DNA of 64,000 nt, taken from assembly GCA_024867545.1 (NCBI GenBank), contig JANFNE010000073.1, positions 1-64,000 on the forward strand, in the 5' to 3' direction. The first letter of the stretch is position 1. Each line of letters opens with the position of its first letter. This document shows positions 19,896-30,223 of this stretch, piece after piece. This stretch comes from Phytopythium helicoides. Taxonomy: Eukaryota > Oomycota > Peronosporomycetes > Pythiales > Pythiaceae. Below the pieces are notes generated by a model. It had not been told where the DNA came from and did not search any database. It saw only the letters and a program-made list of their open reading frames with translations. Position numbers and translations under genes: made by a program.

Positions 19896-20705
19896 TCATA
19901 TTGACAGAGGCTCAAGAGTGTTGTAAACGGAATCGATGTCGCTCGAAAATGCACCAATGCGCTCGAAGAAGCCTACAAGCTCATCTGGAGTAAGACCGGC
20001 CAGTTCGCTCCCACGAATTGAATCGGCAACAGTATCCTGGCATACGTAGTCACCATCATGATCAGCGAGTTCGACTAAGTTTGCTTGATCAATAGATCTG
20101 TTTCCGAAATCGGAAACTGTTGTTGGAGGATGTGAGGTTGTGGTGTTTATTGGTGCTTGTCGTCTCAGGAAAGCAGAGATCTCATCAATAACGCATGGAA
20201 TCAAGTAGCTAGGGACTTCTTCCACCAGAATATTGAGCTCAAATGAATGCGCTTCAACTCTGGTCCGCTCAGAAGCCAAATCGCGAACGTGTTGGAGTGA
20301 TGTCACCGACACTGGAATAGAGGCAGAGAAATGCGCTAACGGAGAAGTGGACTCGAAAACTTCCGCGGTGGTCGGTGCTGACCCCAAGTTTGGAGTAAGC
20401 GAAGGAGTCGGTCTGACTAATCCCCCTACTCGGAAGACGTGTCTGCGTATACGGACTCGGCCAATACCAGCATAGCGCCGATGCAAGCTGAGCGCGCGCG
20501 ATAACGTCTGAGTACGTGTCTTGGTGCCGATGAAGTCCGCAACGTCCTGCCACGTGCAATCGTCAGGCAGAACCAGCAGTGCCTCGTGAAATCTCAAGTG
20601 CTCTTGGCGATTCCACTTCAAACGACTGCCGGGAACCAGAGGTCGCAACTCCCGATCATCTGCGAATCGTTCGAGGAGTTCACGTCGCAGTTTTGCGCTG
20701 ATCAT
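19896..20705 (-). CDS. Myb-like protein, copy G
   Basis: 269 residues, ATG at 20705 (MISAKLRRELLERF). The Myb-like unit covers about residues 28-85: KWNRQEHLRFHEALLVLPD, then DCTWQDVADFIGTKTRTQ, then LSRALSLHRRY. The C-terminal half is acidic and ends with ...YNTLEPLSI, the family's C-terminal motif. It is a clearly separate lineage from the duplicated pairs. It is divergent from the bZIP/START gene starting at 21438. Confidence 0.85.
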   Translation of the reverse strand: MISAKLRRELLERFADDRELRPLVPGSRLKWNRQEHLRFHEALLVLPDDCTWQDVADFIGTKTRTQTLSRALSLHRRYAGIGRVRIRRHVFRVGGLVRPTPSLTPNLGSAPTTAEVFESTSPLAHFSASIPVSVTSLQHVRDLASERTRVEAHSFELNILVEEVPSYLIPCVIDEISAFLRRQAPINTTTSHPPTTVSDFGNRSIDQANLVELADHDGDYVCQDTVADSIRGSELAGLTPDELVGFFERIGAFSSDIDSVYNTLEPLSI

Positions 20706-21437
20706 GATGAGTAGTCAGTCCAACAATTGAGCAAGTTGAAAGCTTGTTGGCAGGGCGGAAGTGTGTACGTGGAGGAAAATTCTCGAGTGAGTACTCGGCG
20801 ACAAGCAACACGACGGGAAGAACACGGGGCTGACGAGCAGTCAGAGAGATGGAATGGACGACCGCTACAGTGATAGCTTCAACGTGAATGCGAATCGGCA
20901 GCTTTTCCTGTTGGCACTCCATCATCATTTGTCCATCCCCATCCGGTGTGTGCCGGGTGGTTGTCGCGACGGCAATCACGTTGCTTACGCCTCGGTTGCT
21001 GCGTGCTGCCACTGCTTGGAGCAGGAGGCGCAAGATTGGTGCTGACGCTGCACGCGTCACCTTCTGACCGTTGTTCTCTCCGGCGCATCGAGCGAAGTCG
21101 GTTCCCGTTGATGTGATGCGGTCCGGTGTGCCAGCGAAGTGGCCTGACGCGCTCCATACTTATCCCAAGACATCGCGATCTTGAAAGCGTGTAAACACGT
21201 CAGTACGGCTCGCGTTCTCAAACAGCTCAACTGATATCCCGACGCGAGACTCGCTTCATCTCCATGAGCATTCAAGCAGCTCGAGCGCGAAGTGAGACAC
21301 CGCAAACTCGAGGACGCGACCTGGATGAGTGCGCACCAAGCACCTTGCTGCTGGTGTCGAACATTTTGTTCTTGCAAAGGGATATTTTCCTCTACAAGAG
21401 CAATCTTGCGTCGGTCTCACTTGTCATCGCTGGCGTT
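20706..21437. other. Divergent promoter region between Myb G and bZIP/START gene 1
   Basis: No gene supported. A TCACTTG initiator-like motif lies at about 21417, just before the downstream ATG. Confidence 0.4.
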
Positions 21438-23022
21438 ATGCAGGACTCGACAGGTGCGTCGCCCGCGCTGCTCGTGCCGCTCGACCGCTGACCTCGAGGC
21501 TTTTTCTGCGTGTTTTGAGCCAGTGGCGACGCTGGCAGAGGTGGAGACGCTCACGGACGCCGACATCCGCGCGCTCGAGGCCTATTTGGACGAGGCGGCG
21601 TCGTCTCCGGAGCCCGTCGAGGCCTCGGCTGCTCCTTCCGTCGCTATCGTGGCTTGTGGAGTGGAGAAGACTGCGAAGGGCAAGAAGTCTACGAGGAAAC
21701 ACACGGAGAAGCGGAGACTGCAGCTCGTGGAGAGCGCGAGGAGACACCGAGACCGCAAGAAGGTTGGCTGGCGCATTCAGTGGAGCAGGGCGGACAGCAT
21801 GAACTAATGGAGAACGTGGGCAGAATGAATTCGTAGAGCTGCAGGAGGAGGCCGTGCTGCTCGAGAAGCAGCTAGAAATGCTGCGGCGCCAGCACAAGAC
21901 CCGCGCCAAGTCGTCGGCGATCGCGCAGTGGGAGGAGCGAGCCGCCTATGAGCTGATGAAGCGGCGGAAGGCTGAGGCCACCCACGAACAACTCCGATTT
22001 GCGACGTACAACTACGGGTGCTACATCCGAGGCATGCGCTCCGTGTTCTCGAGCTCACCCATGGTCAACTCGGTAAGCGCTGGCTGGTGTGAAGTCCATG
22101 TTCTCGTTGAATCATTCTGACATGTTTGCCACACTACTGCAGGAGCTCAACATGCAGCATTTGCTGCACTCGATCTCATGTCTCGGGCGCTCAGCAAATG
22201 CGCGTGCCCGTGAATGCCGCTCGGCTTGTACAAACGAGAAGCTGGATCGAGCCATTGAGATCGTTACCCGGGAGACGGCGGGGATCCAGCTGTGCGACTT
22301 GGACGGACGGCATGTCCGATCGCCTAGCATTACAACTCGCCGCATTCGCGCTCGGGAGGACCAGTTCGGCATGACGTGTGTGGCGGTGTATGCCTTGGAG
22401 ACAGTCGACACAGACCGCATCTTCCAGGCTGCGAGCGGTGCCATTTTGGGCTTTGGTGCCGAGTGGCCGGGCCATACGCTGAAAAAGTCGAACGTGCATA
22501 TCGTCGACTCTCCAGCCGAGACCATCCGCTATGGGATATTTGCCACGCGCTATGTAAACGATGCCACTTCTGATGAAGTAGAGCTGGGTGGGAGCATGCT
22601 GTCCTATTACCGAGTCACAAACTCGTACATCATCCTGCTGTGGGACTACGTGGACAAGGACGATTTACATCCGCTCCCACCGAATGCAAGTATTCGCCGA
22701 GATGTCACTGGAGCGTACGTAGTGTAGATCTTTAAGAGCTAGCCCTTCAACAAGTGCTAACGAATATGCCACAAACAGCTTGCTGGTGCGACAGGAAGTG
22801 TGCGAAGATGGTGTCGAGCGCGTGGTGTGCCGCAGTGCCTGTACGAAAATGCACACGTTTCGAACGCCAGCGGCGGCACGTGAAAAGGGCGGCAGGATGT
22901 TTGGCGAGTTAATGGAAGCTGGCGCGAAAGTCTGCGGGTTTGAAGTCTACAATGTCATCAAAGAAGAAGCGTTCGTACTCGAGGAAAAGCTTCGTTCATC
23001 AACGAGTCAGGTTTATGTTTGA
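21438..23022 (+). CDS. bZIP + START-like protein 1 (M96-like family), 5 exons
   Basis: Exons inferred from splice signals and frame: 21438-21453, 21524-21762, 21824-22072, 22143-22714, 22779-23022. Introns are 70, 61, 70 and 64 bp, and the join gives 439 residues. The N-terminus is acidic (LTDADIRALEAYLDE). The basic region/leucine zipper reads HTEKRRLQLVESARRHRDRKK, then FVELQEEAVLLEKQLEML. By my alignment the usually invariant Asn of the basic region is Leu. The C-terminal 270 residues align with the two sister genes (TNEKLDRAIEIVTRETAGI, IVDSPAETIRYGIF, LLVRQEVCEDGVERVV) and match the START-like half of oomycete M96 mating-specific-type proteins. The predicted role is transcriptional regulation, perhaps ligand-modulated. 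Confidence 0.85.
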
Positions 23023-23144
23023 GCTGAACGGAAACACCTTACCATAGTTTGGAAAATATGGATTTGGTATCGAGTCCCACTGAAATTCCGACAGCGCCAA
23101 CGGGGCTTCACTTCGCGAATCAACACTTTTCTTTCACTGCACAG

Positions 23145-23774
23145 CTAAACGTGACGGCGACTTGGCTTTCGGCGACACAGACAAGCAAATCCTAGAAACA
23201 CCGCAGCTGGTGCGACGATGACCACAGTGACGACTGCTAGAGTATTGCGTGATGTCTCGTTTGAAGTACTGGAAGCAATGTCGTTTTTTTCCGCTGATGG
23301 ATTTGTCGAGCGTTCGAGGTCTTCTGAAACCGATGAAGTGGAATTGGTAGTTGGGAGCGGTGATAAAGGCAATTTCTTGCTCTGCACTGGCGTTGTGGAA
23401 GTTGATACAGGAACGGAAACCTTTCCCTCAGATTTATTCCTCGTTGCAATGGGAGCTCTTGTTGAAATAGTCACTCGTCCATCATCGCTGCTGATTGTCT
23501 GTGGGCAACTGCATCGAAGGGGACTGGTGTTGAGCTCCTCAACCCACTGACGCTCACGCTCGAGATCTTGGATATGGGACAATAGTGATTCAACTTGAGC
23601 CTTCAGGATTTGGATGCGTTGATTCATCCATCTTGATCGCCCAACTAAACGCTCGATCGAGCGAACAGATAGCAATTGGTTGGGACCCAAAGGGTCATGA
23701 ATCGGTAAGTGACGCGCGGCGCAAACAACGAATGAGAAGGCGGGGCATACGAAGGCCCAAAGCAGCCACCTCAT
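23145..23774 (-). CDS. Small type I membrane protein with coiled coil
   Basis: 209 residues, ATG at 23774. Order of parts: hydrophobic signal (MRWLLWAFVCPAFSFVVCAA); a helical, heptad-like segment (about 43-80, MNQRIQILKAQVESLLSHIQ); a Ser/Thr-rich stalk (about 95-170) with N-x-S/T sites; a transmembrane helix (about 177-199, LAVVTVVIVAPAAVFLGFAC); and a short basic tail (RRKPSRRHV). Not recognised as a known family. It may be a surface protein. It is convergent with the bZIP/START gene, with 122 bp between stops. Confidence 0.65.
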   Translation of the reverse strand: MRWLLWAFVCPAFSFVVCAARHLPIHDPLGPNQLLSVRSIERLVGRSRWMNQRIQILKAQVESLLSHIQDLERERQWVEELNTSPLRCSCPQTISSDDGRVTISTRAPIATRNKSEGKVSVPVSTSTTPVQSKKLPLSPLPTTNSTSSVSEDLERSTNPSAEKNDIASSTSNETSRNTLAVVTVVIVAPAAVFLGFACLCRRKPSRRHV

Positions 23775-24749
23775 TTCCTACTAGATGGCACAAAGCGAAA
23801 TGACGTGTTACGAAGCAAGCCCAGCAATTTTCCCCGACCTTGAACGAATCTTGGCGCAATTTTTCCGAGACCATGATGGCTGTTGAGGGTCTGGTCTGGA
23901 CATTGATCTACTACGATGTGACGCGTGAATTAAGACTGATGGAAAAGAATTTACCAGCACATCGTAATAAGCTTGCTTTCTGCTTCGAGTTGATCCATGC
24001 AAACGGTGTGTTTCTCGTCTCGCACGACTAAAGTTAGGAGAGGCGTGGGAAGTACCGATCAGACAAGTCCCATCTTTCGTGCCTCTTCTGATGTCACGCA
24101 CCGGTCCGGCGCCACTTTCCAGCTGCACCACCGGAGTAATCGCCGTCTCACAGGATCGCATTTGTCGCACCCGCTCCTTGATGGAGAGTTTTGCCCCAGG
24201 GTGCAGCCTGCAGGATGCGTCGAAAACAAGTTCCATCCGTTGGTTGGGAAGCCCAGCACTAGTCATGTCTCGCTGGCATACCAAGCAGTGTTTCTAACGT
24301 TCAGCGGTGCCAAGTCGGTGTGTGTCGGTCGCACTTGAGGTGGCCTGGCTCTTGGGTACAAACCGCAGCCTGTGTAGCCAAAGCGTAAATATTCACAAAA
24401 CTAGCCTTGAAATACTTCTAATTTATGTGACGCCGAAATCGCAACTTCCTCGCTCCATACTGAATGCAAATCACTTGGGGACGCTCGCGAGGCGCCTCTC
24501 CAGTCGAAATGTCCACTTTGAGCATATTTGTAATTTATCGCCTCCGCCGCGCACGCTAATCAAAAAATCCACGAGCCACGCCCGCCCGCGGCGTCCGCCG
24601 GCTCACTTGGCCTTCAGTCGCCGAGTTCACTCTGCAATTCGCCAGGCAGCGCGCACTCGGCCGCCTCCAGCTCCAGAGCGACCTCCTGGCAGCTCCGCCC
24701 GACTTGCCGGCCGAATTTCCGACTTCCGGCCGATTTTCCGCTCTCCGTC
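23775..24749. other. Intergenic; ambiguous ORFs on both strands
   Basis: Between 23784 and 24300 both strands are open for 60-150 codons. The minus frame includes MELVFDASCRLHPGAKL and the plus frame MAQSEMTCYEASPAIFPDLE. Neither shows a known domain or a convincing splice pair. A small gene is possible, but I cannot choose the strand. 24350-24749 is the upstream region of the next Myb gene, with an initiator-like CTCACTTGG near 24602. Confidence 0.35.
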
Positions 24750-25379
24750 ATGACCATCACGCCTCGAGTGCGCGACGAGCTGCTGGGAGACGCCAGCAAC
24801 GCGAGTCCAGCGTTGCGGGCTGGTGAAAATGCGGCTAGAGCCACCAGGACGCCGGCTAACTCTCGCTGGAGCGAGTGGGAGCACGAGCGCTTCCTCGAGG
24901 CTGTCAACCTCTTCCCTGAGGGTCCCTGGAACCGAATTGCAGAGTACATCGGCTCCAAGAACCGCCGACAGGCCATGTCCCACGCGCAAAAGTACCGCCA
25001 GCGCCTCAAACGGAGGCGGAGGCGCCAGCGCACGCTGGAAGAGCTGCAGTCCAGGCCGTCGGAAGTGGCGTCGACCGTACCAGTGGCGACGACTGCGCCA
25101 GTGCCGGCGGACTCACCAGCCGCGTCTGTCCTTGAGCTCGCTCGCGACGCGACTGAGGCCCAGGTCATCGAGGTCCTAGAGGCAGCGCTCATGGCGGAGC
25201 TCCCGTCTGACTGCAGCGAGTCGAGCCAGGTCGAGAGCGAGGCGAGCCAGGTCGAGCCGAGTCTATCGCCGCTCCCGCCGCTGGACGCCGCCACACTAAG
25301 CGAGTTCCTGGGCTTGCCCGACTACGAGTTCACCGACTTCTCGTCCGTCGAGGACGCGCTCGGATCTCTGGTCCCGTAA
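24750..25379 (+). CDS. SHAQKY-type Myb protein, copy H
   Basis: 209 residues, ATG at 24750 (MTITPRVRDELLGD). Single Myb repeat (about 38-90): SRWSEWEHERFLEAVNLF, then GPWNRIAEYIGSKNRRQ, then the classical AMSHAQKYRQRLKRRRRRQR. The SHAQKY signature and basic tail are intact, so this is a canonical member of the 1R-Myb family seen in plants and oomycetes. The C-terminal half is acidic. It is first of three co-oriented related genes and has the same M-x-x-x-x-R-V-R-D-E-L start as copy I. Confidence 0.9.
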   Translation: MTITPRVRDELLGDASNASPALRAGENAARATRTPANSRWSEWEHERFLEAVNLFPEGPWNRIAEYIGSKNRRQAMSHAQKYRQRLKRRRRRQRTLEELQSRPSEVASTVPVATTAPVPADSPAASVLELARDATEAQVIEVLEAALMAELPSDCSESSQVESEASQVEPSLSPLPPLDAATLSEFLGLPDYEFTDFSSVEDALGSLVP

Positions 25380-26555
25380 CACTGAAGCGCATGAGCGCAC
25401 TACAGCACTTTCAAGATTCAACTAAAGCGTTCACACCAGAAAAAGCGGTGGTGGGCACCTGTGTCGTACAATGTATGAAGCGTTAGAGTCTGCACATACC
25501 ACAAGTAAATACAAAAGCATAAATTGCCCACCACCACCACCAGAAGCAGCCCCTGAGAGCCCTCACTTGTCGTGCCCGCCGGCCAAACCCGCGAGAACAC
25601 GTCTCACATGAGCGCGTCCGTCGTAGGTTCAAATCACGCGCTGACTCTCCCCCCATTCAGTACAGTACCGAACACCTTCCAGCTCTCATCGCCAAGTGGA
25701 AGCGCGTCGCCAAAGATGCCATCTATCGCCGCTAGATGGGAGCCTTCAAGACGGTGACAGGATCTGCAAGCCCAACCGGACTATTCGCTGTCCGCGCGCT
25801 GCCCACGTTGAGCCAGATGGTACACGGTGCACTCACGGTCCGCCCGGTCGAATCCTGAACAGCCGATCCTTCCCTCAACAGCCGACCCTCTCACATCCTG
25901 ATAATCACCTCCATCTACTTCAAGGAGCCTCCTACTCTCATCGAACGGCCACTCCCCGATCGCGTACTGTAGACACGAACCCGGAGGATGCCAATCCACC
26001 AGTTGACACGGCGCGCGTCGGGCACTCGGCCCCTCCTGACTGGCCCCGCCGCCCTCCTTTTCCAGGTGTTTAGATGCACCGCGAGCCGAGCGGGCTACGT
26101 TCTTGCTTGCTTGTCGCTGTGAATGCTCGCATGGCTCGAGAGCTAGTGGCGGCGTGGAGATGGAAGCGCGGTTGCGGTGTCGTGCAGTCGTCGCTGATGG
26201 CAGCGCTCCATACTCTCGCCAAGTAAACACGCGGATCTTCAAGCGGCGCTGGCAAGTCCGCCGTGGCGGCGCGGGCTAGGGCCTCTAGTCGCGCGTGGCT
26301 ACACGAGGCTCGCATAGTCAGATCAAGATCAAGTCATGATACCGTACCACCGGAGACCGATCATCGGCAGACGACCGACGCGCTTTCGCGCCGCCCGACG
26401 GCACACGCAAGTGAACTGGAGCTCCTGGCGTCTCTGATCGCTTGCAGAGGTCATTCAGCAATCTGCCGGCCAGCGAGCACTCCGCCTCGCTCTTTCCGGC
26501 CAACGTTTGACCAGCTAACCTTCCCGACCGACTTCAAGAGCGCCGTGCCCCGAGC
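25380..26555. other. Intergenic between Myb copies H and I
   Basis: No gene supported. Long shadow frames at 25696-26315 lack motifs. Confidence 0.4.
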
Positions 26556-27158
26556 ATGCCCTTCCAGCCCCACGTGCGCGATGAGTTGCAGCGAGGAGTC
26601 CAGGGCAATAGCGTGGCCGCGAACCGCGATGCATCGGCCGCCCCGGTCGTCACGACGGGGAGCAACCAGCGCTGGAGCGACTGGGAGCGCGCGCGCTTCT
26701 TCCAAGCACTCGAGCGGTACCCAAGCGGCCCATGGCAAGACATCGCCGACTACATCGGCTCCAAGACGCGTCGCCAAGTCATGTGCCACGCGCAGAAGCT
26801 GCGCCAGAAGCTCGCGCGTCAGCAGCGCCGCGAGGAGACACTGCTCGCGCTGCAATCGACGCGTGCGCAACCAACGACCGCCACCGCTCCAGCTCCCGCA
26901 CCAGTTCCGAGTATGGAGCAGCAAGTCGCGATCACCATTGAGGCGGAACTCGTGTTGGACACGCTACCTGCGTTGGACGACGAGTCGATGGACGAGTCCA
27001 CGCTCGACCGCCCAATGAGTCCGACTACGCTTGCGCTGTTGAGCGCCGACAACGTCGACGAGTACATGGCGGCGTGGGACCACATGTTCACCGACGTACC
27101 GCTTCCCGCCAACGAGTTCGAGCCTTTGACTGCGAGTTACATGGAGTCTCTCGAGTGA
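26556..27158 (+). CDS. SHAQKY-related Myb protein, copy I
   Basis: 200 residues, ATG at 26556 (MPFQPHVRDELQRG). Myb repeat (about 36-88): QRWSDWERARFFQALERY, then GPWQDIADYIGSKTRRQ, then VMCHAQKLRQKLARQQRR. It is a near-SHAQKY motif with C for S and L for Y/F. A Pro/Ala linker and acidic C-terminus follow, ending F-E-P-L-T...E-S-L-E. It is clearly paralogous to copy H, 1.2 kb upstream on the same strand, and probably arose by tandem duplication. Confidence 0.88.
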   Translation: MPFQPHVRDELQRGVQGNSVAANRDASAAPVVTTGSNQRWSDWERARFFQALERYPSGPWQDIADYIGSKTRRQVMCHAQKLRQKLARQQRREETLLALQSTRAQPTTATAPAPAPVPSMEQQVAITIEAELVLDTLPALDDESMDESTLDRPMSPTTLALLSADNVDEYMAAWDHMFTDVPLPANEFEPLTASYMESLE

Positions 27159-27913
27159 GAGGACCTGCTCGACCCGACCAACTATCCCGACGGAGCCCTG
27201 TACGCTGTAGACCTGCTGTAGAACGGAGAGATGAAGTGGCGGTGGCGCGCGGCCCTGCATATTCCAACTACTATCTAAATCTCAATAAAATACCGCCGTT
27301 GCCACCGGAACGTCTTGGTCATCCTCCTCCTGTCGACCATCGTGGTGGTCGACTCGTCGCCCGGCCCACTGGCGAAATGTTTGCCTCGGCCTTGGAAAAT
27401 GATTGCCACGAGACACGTTTGGCGCCACGAGCCATAAGCAAAGCTCGCTCATCCAATCGTCCAAAGCCAAGCAGGCAATCGACACCTCGAGCCTCGCGAG
27501 CGAGCGCGCAGCATGCACGAGAACGTTCCCAGTCCAATGCCACGCCGGACGCAGCGCCTAGAATTGAAAATGAGTCGGGAATCAAGTCCTTCCAATTACC
27601 TCTACTAATGGATAACCGTTTGCTCGGTCTCTTCAACTTCAGGTCATTTTTTATGTGGTAAACCTCCAGTAATTAATCCATTGGCTGGCGTGAGGCGCTC
27701 GCTCGCCGTAAATACTTCCGCGCGTAGTGAGTTGGCAGCGAAAATCCACCGCCACTGTGCTCGCGCACTCGAGATGGCTACACCTCGTCGCCGCCCGCGT
27801 CCGTCGGCGTCCAGGCTCGCGGGATTCTCTGCCGGCCTCTCAGCTCGCGTCTATGGCTGTCGCTGGCCGCTGGGCAATCGCGAATCCGACACGGCAGCAG
27901 CACGCGAGTGGCC
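27159..27913. other. Intergenic between Myb copies I and J
   Basis: No gene supported. Open frames at 27282-27840 occur on both strands without motifs. Confidence 0.4.
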
Positions 27914-28384
27914 ATGGCCAGCGAGGCAGCAAACGCAGGCGGCGACCAGTGGACCCGGCAGGAGCGAGAGCGGCTCGTGGAGGTGCTCACGCTGTATCCG
28001 CGAGGCCCGTGGGAGCCGATCGTCCAGCACGTGGGCAGCAAGACGCAGCAGCAGATCGCGGCGTTCGTGGCAAGGAGGCTGCGAGTGCTCTCGCGACCCG
28101 CCTTGACAGCGGCGGAGCGGGCCGAAACGGCCAGCAGAGGCCGTTTACAGACAGGAAGCAGCGCCGAGGAAGAGGAACTGCTGATGGCGGAGATGGAGGT
28201 AGCCATCCTCAAGAGCGCACTGCTTTTCGTAACCGCGACCTGCCAAGCGAGCGAGGTCGTGGGCGGCGCGCGGCTGGAATCGAACGACCCGAGCAGCGTC
28301 GCGATGATGACGGAGCTGCTGCTCTCCACCGACGCGCTTTTTGCGGGGATGTCGCTACCGGGAGACGAGTTGGAGCCGCTTTAG
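27914..28384 (+). CDS. Degenerate SHAQKY-family Myb protein, copy J
   Basis: 156 residues from the ATG at 27914 (MASEAANAGG), preferred over an upstream GTG at 27908. The Myb repeat is at the very N-terminus: DQWTRQERERLVEVLTLYP, then GPWEPIVQHVGSKTQQQ, then IAAFVARRLRVLS. The first two helices and G-S-K-T are preserved, but SHAQKY is replaced by AAFVARR. The C-terminus keeps the family ending (G-D-E-L-E-P-L). Third in the H-I-J series. It could have altered DNA specificity or act as a non-binding competitor; that is inference. Confidence 0.8.
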   Translation: MASEAANAGGDQWTRQERERLVEVLTLYPRGPWEPIVQHVGSKTQQQIAAFVARRLRVLSRPALTAAERAETASRGRLQTGSSAEEEELLMAEMEVAILKSALLFVTATCQASEVVGGARLESNDPSSVAMMTELLLSTDALFAGMSLPGDELEPL

Positions 28385-29161
28385 AGGACAGGGTCAGCAT
28401 GCTGTGCGTAGAATTGATGTGTTTAAGCCAATTACAGTGTAAATGAATGCAAAAATGCTTTGACAACAACCGAGAACAGGTGATCGATGGAGCATGCTTC
28501 ACGGAAATAAGCACAAACGACCAGCGAAAGCGTTTCACGGCTGATAATTTGCGACGGCTGGTTTAGTTGGTCGTCGTGGAGGAGCGCCAACCGTCGATGA
28601 GAAACGTCGTACCTTTCGAATACATCTATCCCGCAGGAGAGCTCGAATGATGCGAAGCGTAAAACTCTTTTAGCAAGACAACATTGGTGGCGACCGTTGC
28701 TTTCGCAAAGGAGAAGGTGTTGTAGTCAATTTTGCTGTGAAGCTCATCGCCAAAACTTTGCAGCAATTACCATCGTAACGGCAAGCTAGATAGAATGAGG
28801 CAAGCCTGAAGTAGTAGCAAAGTCTTTCACTTGCACGCTTGCATATCGTTCTCACCATGGACATCATGTTGTGTGCGTTGATTGATGATTTTGCCGGACT
28901 TGGTAACTAGGATCTGAATGGTTCAAGGCTCTGTTTTACTGGAGTGCACGATACGCATTCTTCAACGAGCACAGCTCGGCTGATGCATTGAATACACTCT
29001 CGCCAACTGCTTATCAATTAATTCGTCGGCAGAATGCAACAGTGAATGCTCGCAATGAAGGTGGAATGCTAAATGTGTACGTTAGATAACTATGTGGCTT
29101 CGTGTTTAGAGCACTAGCCTAGTTTGGTGAAGAAGAATCATGCATCTCGGGACCAAAGCAC
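28385..29161. other. Intergenic, no gene seen
   Basis: AT-richer DNA with only short frames. It separates the Myb cluster from the denser gene region. Confidence 0.5.
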
Positions 29162-30223
29162 CTAGTAGGACGCATCCCACGTGTGGAGGTGGTTGCGGAC
29201 ATCTGCAACGTCTTTGATGTCGACGAGGAAGCGCGAGATGGAGTTCAGCTCTCTGTCGCTCATGTCGTCAATGAAAGACGAGCACCCAATCGCGTTGCGC
29301 GGGTGGAACATGTACGACATGGGCGAGTTGTCGATAATGATAGCCTGAGTCAGGTCGCGGTCGAGGAGCGATAGATCCTTGACGTAGTTGCCTTCGTACT
29401 GCACGCAATGCTCGCGGAACAACCGATAACGAATCACGCGCTCGGGGTCGAGCTGATCAAGCAGTGGGTCTGCGTACTTACTCAAACTCGCTGTGTACAC
29501 CACAATTTCATAATGCTTGGCCATATCGATGAGGAACTTCTCGGCACCTGGACGCTTGCAAACGTAAACCTGATGCACCGTGCCGTCAATATCAACAGGG
29601 ATGACGTAGTCCGGGTTTGTTGTTGGCTTGAAGGACGAGTGTACTAGCGTCTCGTCAAGGTCAAGAACAAGGCACTTTTTACCAGTGTCCTCTGGGGCAA
29701 GTGGCGGAATAACACTCTTGCGCAGCTCCACAACGTTGCGAGACGAGCCCACTGCCTTTGTTTTCCCTGGTGCCGACTGACTTTGTTGCTGCAATTGCTG
29801 CTGGTGCTGCTGCTCGCTGATGCCAAGCGCCGACCAAATGTTCGCGAATAGATTCCGGAAGCTGCCTTGTTGACCAGCGACAGAGGCGCTCGAAACCCGA
29901 CGCGTCGATGTTGAGGAGGCACCTCGGCCAAGTGGACGCGGGGGAGCCAATCCAGACTGGTGCTGCTTTCCATTGCGATCGGTTTGGTGCACAATGCTTG
30001 AGAGAGCGCTTGCATTGCTCGTTTGACTCAAATCTGCAAGTGGTTTCTTGGGAGTCGTTTTGTTCTCGGTACTACCTCCGCTGGTGTTTCCGAACTCATC
30101 AGGTCCGTGGCTTGTGTTCTTCCTGGAGAAGACGACAGTCTGAAACAGCCCACTAGTCTTTTGCGCATCGGTCTTGGGAGTCGGGATATTAGAGGACGTC
30201 TTCGGCCGAGGAGCAGGAAGCAT
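29162..30223 (-). CDS. SCP/FCP1-type (HAD) CTD phosphatase-like protein
   Basis: 353 residues, ATG at 30223, single exon. The N-terminal 170 residues are low-complexity, with a Gln-rich stretch (QQHQQQLQQQ). The catalytic domain follows: CLVLDLDETLVHSS at about residue 188 (the DxDx[T/V] nucleophile and acid), then KRPGAEKFLIDMAKHYEIVVYTASL, RYRLFREHCVQYEGNYVKDLSLLDRD, IIIDNSPMSYMFHPRNAI and the terminal DDMSDREL...FLVDI. All HAD motifs are present. The family removes phosphate from Ser/Thr, classically RNA polymerase II CTD Ser5, or acts in a Dullard-like way at membranes. No membrane segment here argues for the SCP type, nuclear or cytosolic. Confidence 0.92.
   Translation of the reverse strand: MLPAPRPKTSSNIPTPKTDAQKTSGLFQTVVFSRKNTSHGPDEFGNTSGGSTENKTTPKKPLADLSQTSNASALSSIVHQTDRNGKQHQSGLAPPRPLGRGASSTSTRRVSSASVAGQQGSFRNLFANIWSALGISEQQHQQQLQQQSQSAPGKTKAVGSSRNVVELRKSVIPPLAPEDTGKKCLVLDLDETLVHSSFKPTTNPDYVIPVDIDGTVHQVYVCKRPGAEKFLIDMAKHYEIVVYTASLSKYADPLLDQLDPERVIRYRLFREHCVQYEGNYVKDLSLLDRDLTQAIIIDNSPMSYMFHPRNAIGCSSFIDDMSDRELNSISRFLVDIKDVADVRNHLHTWDASY

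Noticed and set aside
23784..24300. Possible small gene on either strand
   Set aside because: Both strands are open with coding-like composition, but no family, start or intron could be fixed. Kept only as an intergenic note.
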